Of a stretch of DNA of 10,698 bases, positions 1 to 5,852 are shown piece by piece. Where the stretch lies: NCBI GenBank assembly GCA_000715635.1, contig KL569119.1, positions 48,933 through 59,630 on the forward strand, given 5' to 3'. This stretch comes from Streptomyces violaceus. GTDB taxonomy: Bacteria > Actinomycetota > Actinomycetes > Streptomycetales > Streptomycetaceae. A program made the translations under genes and the position numbers. Positions within the stretch are counted from its first letter, which is position 1, and the number at the start of each line of letters is the position of its first letter. The notes under the pieces are model-generated. The model worked only from the letters and a program-made list of their open reading frames with translations. It was not told the origin of the DNA and ran no database searches.

Positions 1-1331
1 CTGCCGAGGAGGCTGGTGTCGCCGTCCTCTTCCGGACCACGTGGTGCACCTGGGACCAGTTGGTGGGCGCGCTGCGGGCGGGCCTGGTTTCGGCCGGTGT
101 CTCTCCCGGTCCCGTGGGGCAGGCCGTCATGCTCGGGGATCTGGAGCAGCTTGCCGATGCGGTGGCATCGCTCGCCGGCGGTGCGGTGACGATCGAGGAC
201 CCGGAGTCCCGTGTGCTGGCCTACTCCTCGACCGAGGAGGACGTGGACGAGTTACGCAGACTGACCATCCTCGGCCGCCGCGTTCCGCCGTGGCGTGTCG
301 CCGCCATGCGAGAGGCGGGCTTCTTCCGGGCGTTGTGGGGATCGGGCGACGTCCTGCACCGGCCGGCCAAGGGCGGCGATCCGGAGCGTTTGGTGGTGGC
401 CGTCCGGGCGGGCGGCGAGGTGCTGGGGTCCATCTGGGTGGCCGCTGTCGCGGGCCGGCTTCTGGCCCCGAACGCGTCGGAGGTCCTGCGCTCGGCAGCT
501 CCGGCGGCCGCGCCGCACCTGCTGCGTCACCGTACGCGTGGTGCGGACACCCGGCTCGTGGAGGACGCCGCGCGTGCGGTGCTGGAAGGGCGTGGTTCCG
601 TGGAGGTGCTGGCAGAGCGTGCCTCGTGGCCGGCGCAAGGCGCCTGTGCCGTCCTCGCGGTGCACTACGGTTCCGTAGCCGGCGATGAGGCCTCACGTCT
701 GCAGGGGATGCTCGCGCTGCACTGCTCCGCATACGGCCTCCAGGCCGTCGTTGTCCCGATGGGCGAGAGGGCTTTGACGGTGCTGGGCTCGCTGGACGCG
801 GACCGGCAACGGGCCGGCAGAGGGCTGGCGGATCTGGGGAGTTCTCTGGCGAAGCAGTTGTCGGCCGCGAGGGGGGCGACGACCGTGCGGGTCGGCATGG
901 GTGATGTGGTCCAGGGGCTGGCGCGGCTGCCCGAGTCCCGCTGGGCGGCCGAGTCGGTACTCGACGCGCTGCTGGCGGTTGAAGGCTCGCGTGTCGTCGC
1001 GAGTACCGAGGACGTCGCGGAGGCGGTCGGCATCATCAAGGTCATGGACGCCCTGCGGGAGGTGGCCCTGCCCGTACACACCCCGGTGGCACGGCTCGTG
1101 GCGTTCGACTCCGAGCACAGCGGGAGTCGCATGGTGGAGACGTTGCGGGCGTACCTGGACCATTTCGGCGACATCCCGGCCGCCTCCCGCGCCCTGGGGG
1201 TGCACCCCAACAGTCTGCGATACCGGATGCGTCGGATCACCCAGGAGTCGCGCATCGATCTCGACAGTGCCGACGCCCGGCTGCTCGCCCAGCTCCAACT
1301 GCGCCTGCTCGACGGCCTCAAGGGCTCTTAG
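1..1331 (+). CDS. PucR-family transcriptional regulator (5' end outside window)
   Basis: The frame is open from base 3 to the TAG at 1329-1331, giving 442 visible residues. The true start lies left of the window; the TTG at 60 is not a credible start because protein-like sequence continues upstream of it (WCTWDQLVGALRAGL), typical of the end of the PucR N-terminal domain. A GAF-like segment follows (AVTIEDPESRVLAYSS, about bases 183-234), then a CdaR-type middle region. The C-terminal PucR helix-turn-helix is clear at about 1165-1240 (DIPAASRALGVHPNSLRYRM). Proteins of this family are cytoplasmic DNA-binding regulators that sense small nitrogenous or other metabolites and often control an adjacent catabolic gene. 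Here the next gene on the same strand is a PLP-dependent decarboxylase, which is the obvious candidate target (inference). The ligand cannot be told from sequence. Confidence 0.92.
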   Translation, partial: AEEAGVAVLFRTTWCTWDQLVGALRAGLVSAGVSPGPVGQAVMLGDLEQLADAVASLAGGAVTIEDPESRVLAYSSTEEDVDELRRLTILGRRVPPWRVAAMREAGFFRALWGSGDVLHRPAKGGDPERLVVAVRAGGEVLGSIWVAAVAGRLLAPNASEVLRSAAPAAAPHLLRHRTRGADTRLVEDAARAVLEGRGSVEVLAERASWPAQGACAVLAVHYGSVAGDEASRLQGMLALHCSAYGLQAVVVPMGERALTVLGSLDADRQRAGRGLADLGSSLAKQLSAARGATTVRVGMGDVVQGLARLPESRWAAESVLDALLAVEGSRVVASTEDVAEAVGIIKVMDALREVALPVHTPVARLVAFDSEHSGSRMVETLRAYLDHFGDIPAASRALGVHPNSLRYRMRRITQESRIDLDSADARLLAQLQLRLLDGLKGS

Positions 1332-1590
1332 CCGTTCCGACCGTGACCGCTGAGGCGGACAGGTCCGCGTAGCCACGGTCGTGGTTCATTGCGCGTCGGC
1401 ACCAGGGGACGGCGTGGTCTTCGTCGCCGCGCACAAAGGCCGGAGAGCGCCGCCGGGGGCGTTGTTCCGGCCACGGTTCGCGCGGCCGCATCTTCTGTCC
1501 CTCTCACGAAGACCCCTTGCGGCGGGGCGGGCAGTCTGGGAGCCGCCCGATCTCAACGGGCGCCCGGCACACCGAAACCAAGGGGGCACC
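1332..1590. other. Gap between regulator and decarboxylase; probable promoter/leader region
   Basis: This 259-base stretch has no convincing gene. The decarboxylase frame stays open through it back to a GTG at 1381, but the translation is arginine- and proline-rich low-complexity text unlike the family and lacks a ribosome-binding site. It probably carries the decarboxylase promoter and any operator for the upstream PucR-type regulator. I could not identify a clear -35/-10 pair or operator. Confidence 0.4.
1580..1586 (+). promoter_or_regulatory. Ribosome-binding site of the decarboxylase gene
   Basis: AAGGGGG ends 4 bases before the ATG at 1591. It decides the start in favour of this ATG over the in-frame GTG at 1381, which lies 210 bases upstream and has no such site. 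Confidence 0.75.
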
Positions 1591-2934
1591 ATGACCGACC
1601 TCACCGAAGCCGCCCAACGACGTGAGCACATCCTGCGAGCGGCCGTGCAGCAGGGACTGCTGGACCCCGAGGGGTCCGCGCTGGCCGGATTCGTCGACTT
1701 CGACGGCGTCGCCGAGACGGTCGATTCCCTGCACAGGGCGTTCCCCGGCTCGCTGCGCGTACTCCACGCCTTCGCGGCGAAGGCGAACAGCCTCGTGCCG
1801 GTGCTGGCGGAGCTGCGGCGCCTCGGCATGGGCTGCGAGGTGGCCACCGGGGGCGAACTGGACCGGGCGCTGGCGGCGGGCTTCCCGCCGGACCGCATCG
1901 TGTTCGACTCACCGGCCAAGACGCGTGCGGAACTGGAGCGGGCCCTCGGCCTGGGTGCCACGATCAACGTGGACAACTTCCAGGAACTGTCCCGGATCGA
2001 CACGATCCTCGCCGGACAGCCGTCCCGCTCCCGGATCGGCGTGCGCGTCAACTCCCAGGTGGGCGGCGGGACGATCGCCGCGATGAGTACAGCCACACCG
2101 ACCTCGAAGTTCGGCATCGCCCTCACGGATCAGGACAGCCGCGAACGGTTGCTGCGGGCGTTCGAGGAGCATCCCTGGCTCACCTGGGTACACACGCACG
2201 CGGGCTCACAAGGCTGCCCGCTGAGCCTGATGGCACAGGGAGTGGCACAGGCTGTGGAATTCGCCGAGGAAGTCAACGGCCGCGTGGGGCGACGCCAGGT
2301 GATCGGCATCGACATCGGTGGCGGGCTGCCCGTCAATTTCGCCACCGACGAGGTCAGCCCCGGCTTCGACACCTACGTGGACCAGCTGCGCGAGCACGCA
2401 CCCGCCCTGTTCTCCGGCAGGTACGAGATCATCACCGAGTTCGGCCGCTCGATCCTGGCGAAGAACGGCTTCATGGCCGCGTACGTCGAGTACACCAAGA
2501 CCACCGGCGGACGCCCCATCGCTCTCACCCACGCCGGCGTGCAGGTCGCCACACGCACCGTGTTCCACCCCGACGCCTGGCCGCTGCGGATCGCCGCACA
2601 TGACCCGAGTGGCGGAGCGAAACACGGCCGCCTTGTCCGGCAGGACATCGCCGGCCCGGCTTGCTTCGCCGGTGACCTGTTGGCACGCGACCGCGCGCTG
2701 CCACCGCTGGAACCCGGCGACATCGTCGTCCTCCCGGACACCGGCGCGTATTACTTCTCGACGCCGTTCCACTACAACAGCCTGCCCGAGCCGGCCGTAC
2801 ACGCGGTCCGGATCAGCGGGGACGGGCAGGTCCGCTTCGAACTCGTCCGCCCCGCACAGAATCCGTACGAACTGCCGACTCCGGACGTCCGGACCACACC
2901 CGCCTCCCCACGTGGCGGCCTTGTGTACGGGTGA
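1591..2934 (+). CDS. PLP-dependent fold-III decarboxylase (DAP/Orn decarboxylase family)
   Basis: This is a 447-residue cytoplasmic enzyme, close to the usual 400-470 for the family. An alanine-racemase-like barrel is followed by a C-terminal beta domain. Visible landmarks are the PLP lysine in FAAKAN (Lys64), the HTHAGSQ motif at 201-207 (His203), the phosphate-binding GGG at 243-245 in IDIGGGLPV, EFGRS at 283-287 (EPGR in typical members), the catalytic-type cysteine in ACFAGD (Cys358), and DTGAY at 383-387, which contacts substrate and cofactor. All catalytic positions appear intact, so it should be active. Family members decarboxylate diaminopimelate, ornithine, arginine or related amino acids. 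It is unlikely to be housekeeping LysA, because it sits next to a PucR-type regulator and not lysine or threonine genes; the substrate is unknown. It starts at the ATG with a good Shine-Dalgarno site, and a small membrane protein gene follows 24 bases after its stop. Confidence 0.9.
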   Translation: MTDLTEAAQRREHILRAAVQQGLLDPEGSALAGFVDFDGVAETVDSLHRAFPGSLRVLHAFAAKANSLVPVLAELRRLGMGCEVATGGELDRALAAGFPPDRIVFDSPAKTRAELERALGLGATINVDNFQELSRIDTILAGQPSRSRIGVRVNSQVGGGTIAAMSTATPTSKFGIALTDQDSRERLLRAFEEHPWLTWVHTHAGSQGCPLSLMAQGVAQAVEFAEEVNGRVGRRQVIGIDIGGGLPVNFATDEVSPGFDTYVDQLREHAPALFSGRYEIITEFGRSILAKNGFMAAYVEYTKTTGGRPIALTHAGVQVATRTVFHPDAWPLRIAAHDPSGGAKHGRLVRQDIAGPACFAGDLLARDRALPPLEPGDIVVLPDTGAYYFSTPFHYNSLPEPAVHAVRISGDGQVRFELVRPAQNPYELPTPDVRTTPASPRGGLVYG

Positions 2935-2944
2935 CAGGCCCTCG

Positions 2945-2951
2945 CGAGGAG
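2945..2951 (+). promoter_or_regulatory. Ribosome-binding site of the small membrane protein gene
   Basis: CGAGGAG lies 7 bases before the GTG at 2959 and supports that start. Confidence 0.65.
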
Positions 2952-2958
2952 TACCTAG

Positions 2959-3165
2959 GTGACACGGGAGAACCGTCCGCAGCGGGACGGGAACGGTCCG
3001 CTGCTCAGCCAGCGAGCCGCCATGGTCTTTCTCCTCGCCGCGCTGGTCGGCATCGGCGCCGCAGCCCTGGCGTCGCTGGCCGGAAACGTCTGGCCCCTCG
3101 CGGTCAGTGCCGGCTGCGGCGCAGGCGCCATGGCCGTCCTGTTCTTCAATCAGATCATCGACTGA
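2959..3165 (+). CDS. Small two-helix membrane protein
   Basis: This is a 68-residue protein starting at GTG 2959. A charged N-terminus (about residues 1-17, rich in Arg, Asn and Gln) is followed by two hydrophobic segments, about residues 21-41 (MVFLLAALVGIGAAALASLA) and 45-64 (WPLAVSAGCGAGAMAVLFF), and a short polar tail. This predicts a helical hairpin in the cytoplasmic membrane. It lies 24 bases after the decarboxylase stop on the same strand with its own ribosome-binding site, so co-transcription is likely. The family is not one I recognise. A role with the decarboxylase, for example in substrate or amine movement or membrane docking, is only a guess; at this size it is not a transporter by itself. 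Confidence 0.75.
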   Translation: MTRENRPQRDGNGPLLSQRAAMVFLLAALVGIGAAALASLAGNVWPLAVSAGCGAGAMAVLFFNQIID

Positions 3166-3169
3166 GGAC

Positions 3170-3563
3170 ATGCCCGCGTTCGCCCCGCCGAGGGGGGGCA
3201 AGCTGCGGGACCTTCCGTTGTCCGGTCCGGTCGCTGATGCCCTCCGGGCCCAGGAGGAACGTCAAGGCCCTTGCCGAGTACCTGGACCCCTCGGGACCCA
3301 GGTCTGACAGTTCAGTGGTGTTGTTGATGCTCTCAACCAAATCTGACGACGTCGAACGAGCACAAAGCCCCCGCCCCGCGAAGAAACCGCGGGACGGGGG
3401 CCTAAGGGGCGTCGAGTTGCTTCTTCTTCCCCTGGGTGTTGTCGGGGATCTTGGTGAGCTGGGTCTTTGCTGGTCAGGGGCGGGGAGATCGTGCGCCTGG
3501 TGGTCGTCGTTGGTCGTCATTGGCCACTGTCGAGCGGCCTCGGACGGCCCAGCGACGGCCCAG
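3170..3563 (+). pseudogene. Decayed tyrosine recombinase (integrase) gene remnant
   Basis: Pieces typical of actinobacterial tyrosine-recombinase integrases appear in the right order. FAPPRGGKLRDLPLS at 3179-3223 matches the usual FAPPKGGKxRxVPLP stretch. VKALAEYL at 3261-3284 matches the helix before the catalytic GHSDPGFTLRxYTHL. LMLSTKSDDVERA at 3324-3362 resembles the HLMPSSxxRxRKA that follows the catalytic tyrosine. SDGPATAQ at 3540-3563 matches the common C-terminal end. The first piece is in a different frame from the rest. The segment with the catalytic Arg and HxxR box is missing, the tyrosine is lost, and about 59 codons with a hairpin lie where 10-25 are expected. It is non-functional. 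Identification rests on remembered family motifs, not an alignment. It suggests a former integrative element whose border was here. Confidence 0.6.
3367..3401 (-). terminator. Strong hairpin terminator, probably for the minus-strand restriction gene
   Basis: GCCCCCGCCCCGCG (3367-3380) and CGCGGGACGGGGGC (3388-3401) form a 14-position stem with one C/A mismatch around a 7-base A-rich loop. Read on the minus strand, the stem runs directly into TTTGTG; read on the plus strand there is no T-run. This favours minus-strand termination, about 190 bases after the Mrr-like gene ends, but it may also stop plus-strand transcripts from the decarboxylase unit. Confidence 0.7.
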
Positions 3564-3594
3564 CTCCTCGGTCTGCGTGCGCGGCCCGGTGGCC

Positions 3595-5196
3595 TCAGTG
3601 CGAGGGGCGCCTCTTCGGGGGAACCGGCCCAGGGATCACATCCTTCCCAAGGTGTTCCTTGATCAGGTACTTGAGTTCCGGCCCTTCGATGAGCTGGAGC
3701 CGGCCATGTTGGCGGGCAAAGTCGTGGCTTGCCCTGCCGAACCACGATGTGGTGATCAGGACCCCCTTGGCAGCACGCTTGTGCTCCACAACTCCAGCGA
3801 GCGCTTGGACTGACTCGACACCCACGAGCTTGCTGTAGCGCTTCGCCTGAATGATGCACTCACCGTTGAAGACGGGGTCTTTGCTGACGGCCACCGCGTC
3901 AACACCCTCGTCTTTGGAGGCCTGGGTGTTCCAGGCCTCCATGCCGATCGCCTCGAACAGTTGGCGAATGAGGTGCTCGAACTCGGTGGGCGTCAGCTTC
4001 ACCAGCACGGGCCTGCTGTCCAGGCCAGCGACTACATCCATGCTGTCCATGAGCCGGTACTTCGACAGGTCGAACTCGACGATGGGACGAATCGGTTCGA
4101 GATCGTAGGGGTTAGGCGACACCAGGGCGTTAAGTCCCCTGAGGCACTGCGCTGGATCAACCTGACTGAGACGGAGCTTCCCGAACTGCTCCCTGCTGGC
4201 GCTGAGCGTCACCAGACAGGGCGAGACCTCCTGACCGGTAGCCCGGTCGATGGTTCTCACATGGCCGTTCAGGATCACGCCGTTGACGACCCGGTCCGGA
4301 TCGCTCGTCAGGACCTCGTGGACCGTCCTCAGAGCGACTTGGGCCAGGACAGAGGCGTAGATCTCCTTGCGCTCCTTTTCCGGGCGAGGCAGCACGGTCG
4401 TCTCGTCTCGGTTCTTCACGTACCGGTAGCCCCGCGCGGTAGGAACGATCGCCTCAGGAGGCAGGTGGATCTCAACGAGTACGTCGCCGGTGGCAGGGCG
4501 AAAGGCGATTCGATGCTCGTGTGGGAAGCCCACTGGATATACCGACGCATCCAGAACAGCCCCTAGATGAGCCTCGACCGCCGCGGGCTCCCCCGCCCTG
4601 TATGCCTCGCGTTCTTCATCCAACTTCCCGTTGAAGGTCGCCACCTCATCAAGGGCCTTCGCTTCGGCCTGGCGGTGCTCGGCACGCTTCCGCTCCAGCG
4701 TTGCCAGCCGCTTCTCTTCCGCCCGCCTGTGGCGATCCTGTGCTTCGCCGAACCGCACACGCGCCTCGACAACCTCAGCTTCATAGCGTTTCCTGCCAAG
4801 ACCCAGGACAGCAGCCAGACCACCGGGCTCCGGTGGAGCGAACTCCTCCCATCGCGGGGAAGGCTCCGGACGAGACCAAGGACGCTCGTCTAACTTCCTC
4901 GGCGTGTGAGTCCTCCGTCGGCGCTCAAAGGTCGTCGGCGGATCCCCAACCAGCGCGTCACGGAGCAACTGCCCAAGCTGCTCGACCTCGTGCTCGACCC
5001 CGATCGTGCGAACCCGCGCCTGCTCGGCCTGCTGCTCCTGATACGCGGCCTTCCGCTCGCGTTCCTGCCGCTTGCTGGCCGTCTCAGCAGCCTTGCGTTC
5101 CCGCTCCGCTTGTCGTGCCCGTTGCTCCTGGGCACGTCGTAAAGCTTGCTGCTGCCGCTGATAGTCATTGCCTCGGCCGCTGCCCCGTTGCGCCAC
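3595..5196 (-). CDS. Mrr-like restriction endonuclease with N-terminal coiled coils
   Basis: This is a 533-residue protein starting at GTG 5194-5196, with GGAGGGG seven bases upstream. Residues about 11-80 are a highly charged Arg/Glu/Gln/Ala coiled coil, and a second coiled coil spans about 138-215. A middle region (about 216-395) is not recognised. From residue 401 the C-terminus is a clear Mrr-type PD-(D/E)XK nuclease domain: LTPTEFEHLI, then DEGVDAVA with Asp433, then IIQAKRY with Gln450 and Lys452, then GVLITTSWF and a final LIEGPEL helix. The Q-x-K version of the E-x-K motif is usual for Mrr. Such solitary enzymes generally cut modified or foreign DNA without a partner methylase (type IV-like), and no methylase gene is visible nearby. 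The coiled coils suggest oligomerisation or DNA-sensing arms (inference). The gene points away from the STAND NTPase gene. Confidence 0.88.
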   Translation of the reverse strand: MAQRGSGRGNDYQRQQQALRRAQEQRARQAERERKAAETASKRQERERKAAYQEQQAEQARVRTIGVEHEVEQLGQLLRDALVGDPPTTFERRRRTHTPRKLDERPWSRPEPSPRWEEFAPPEPGGLAAVLGLGRKRYEAEVVEARVRFGEAQDRHRRAEEKRLATLERKRAEHRQAEAKALDEVATFNGKLDEEREAYRAGEPAAVEAHLGAVLDASVYPVGFPHEHRIAFRPATGDVLVEIHLPPEAIVPTARGYRYVKNRDETTVLPRPEKERKEIYASVLAQVALRTVHEVLTSDPDRVVNGVILNGHVRTIDRATGQEVSPCLVTLSASREQFGKLRLSQVDPAQCLRGLNALVSPNPYDLEPIRPIVEFDLSKYRLMDSMDVVAGLDSRPVLVKLTPTEFEHLIRQLFEAIGMEAWNTQASKDEGVDAVAVSKDPVFNGECIIQAKRYSKLVGVESVQALAGVVEHKRAAKGVLITTSWFGRASHDFARQHGRLQLIEGPELKYLIKEHLGKDVIPGPVPPKRRPSH

Positions 5197-5203
5197 CTGC
5201 TTG

Positions 5204-5210
5204 CCCCTCC
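5204..5210 (-). promoter_or_regulatory. Ribosome-binding site of the Mrr-like nuclease gene
   Basis: On the minus strand GGAGGGG lies 7 bases before the GTG start, fixing the start at 5196. Confidence 0.7.
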
Positions 5211-5840
5211 CCTGGCCCTACTCCGCCACAGGGCTGCATTCCCCTTCCACATCGCAGAATCACGCCCAGCAGGGACGTCACCTCAGCCGGACCGCACGGT
5301 GCACCGTTGGCTCAAGTCGTCTGCACCTCAACCCCACGACAGCCAACCACGATGGCGGTTTGCCGACCGATCAGGCGCGCGTGTGCCTCGCTGCACCCCT
5401 ACTGCCCTCAGCCACGCTGTCGAGGTGTCGTCGACCAGAGGAACCCCGGACGCCCGGCCTCTGAGCACACTGCCTGAGCCATCAGCTTGGGAAGCTTGGG
5501 TTCTCTGACTGCGAGGGCTCAGCTGACCTGCGGCGGAGCGGTTTCGGCGTTTGGTGGGCGGTCGCCTGATTCTCCGGTGCTCCCCGCGGTACCCCGCACG
5601 AACTGGCACGCACCTGGCACGTGAGCCCTTCGGCTTCGCTGCCGGGGCTTCGCGCATGGCGTGGGGCTGGCGGTTACGGGCCGAGGAACGCGGTGGACAA
5701 GGTGATGAAGGGGGCGCGGATGCATCCGTGAAGGGCCCGCTCTCTAGCAGGATTCCCCCGTACGGATTGCCTTCTTGCTGGAGACGGAGCACGCTGCCAG
5801 GCTGCCGAATAGCGTCGTGCACATTGACGGGCGCTGGGGC
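5211..5840. other. Divergent intergenic region between nuclease and STAND genes
   Basis: About 630 bases separate two divergent genes. Open frames here are proline/arginine-rich and look like non-coding high-GC text. Promoters for both flanking genes should lie inside, but I could not identify convincing -35/-10 pairs. Notable short features are a near-tandem AGCTTGGG at 5484-5491 and 5493-5500, and a pair of CTGGCACG repeats at 5603-5621. No tRNA, attachment site or RNA gene was recognised. The length is large for a simple promoter region, so a lost gene is possible. Confidence 0.4.
5603..5621 (+). repeat. Direct repeat CTGGCACG, 11-base period
   Basis: CTGGCACG occurs at 5603-5610 and again at 5614-5621, so the copies start 11 bases apart, one helical turn. 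Such spacing suits side-by-side protein binding on one face of DNA. The element is about 230 bases upstream of the STAND gene and about 410 upstream of the nuclease gene. It could be an operator or a remnant; with only two copies, chance is not excluded. Confidence 0.35.
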
Positions 5841-5846
5841 AGGGGG
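5841..5846 (+). promoter_or_regulatory. Ribosome-binding site of the STAND NTPase gene
   Basis: AGGGGG lies 6 bases before the ATG at 5853. It supports this ATG over the in-frame TTG at 5775, whose surroundings lack a comparable site and whose added 26 residues look non-coding. Confidence 0.6.
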
Positions 5847-5852
5847 CGGACG

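Noticed and set aside
1381..1590. N-terminal extension of the decarboxylase from GTG 1381
   Set aside because: The added 70 residues are Arg/Pro-rich and unlike the family, and the ATG at 1591 has a good ribosome-binding site.
2206..3201. Long minus-strand open frame of 331 codons across the decarboxylase
   Set aside because: It is a high-GC shadow antisense to a gene with clear family motifs and has no recognisable motif itself.
3155..3859. Minus-strand open frame of 234 codons over the integrase remnant
   Set aside because: It overlaps the Mrr-like gene in another frame, has Pro/Arg/Ser-rich composition and matches no family.
5480..5530. tRNA-like stretch near AAGCTTGGGTTCTCTGAC, considered as a tRNA or attachment site
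   Set aside because: Only a loose resemblance to a T-arm; no cloverleaf, anticodon arm or acceptor pairing can be drawn.
5775..5852. Earlier TTG start for the STAND NTPase
   Set aside because: There is no Shine-Dalgarno site, the start codon is rare and the extra residues are unconvincing; ATG 5853 with AGGGGG six bases upstream is better.
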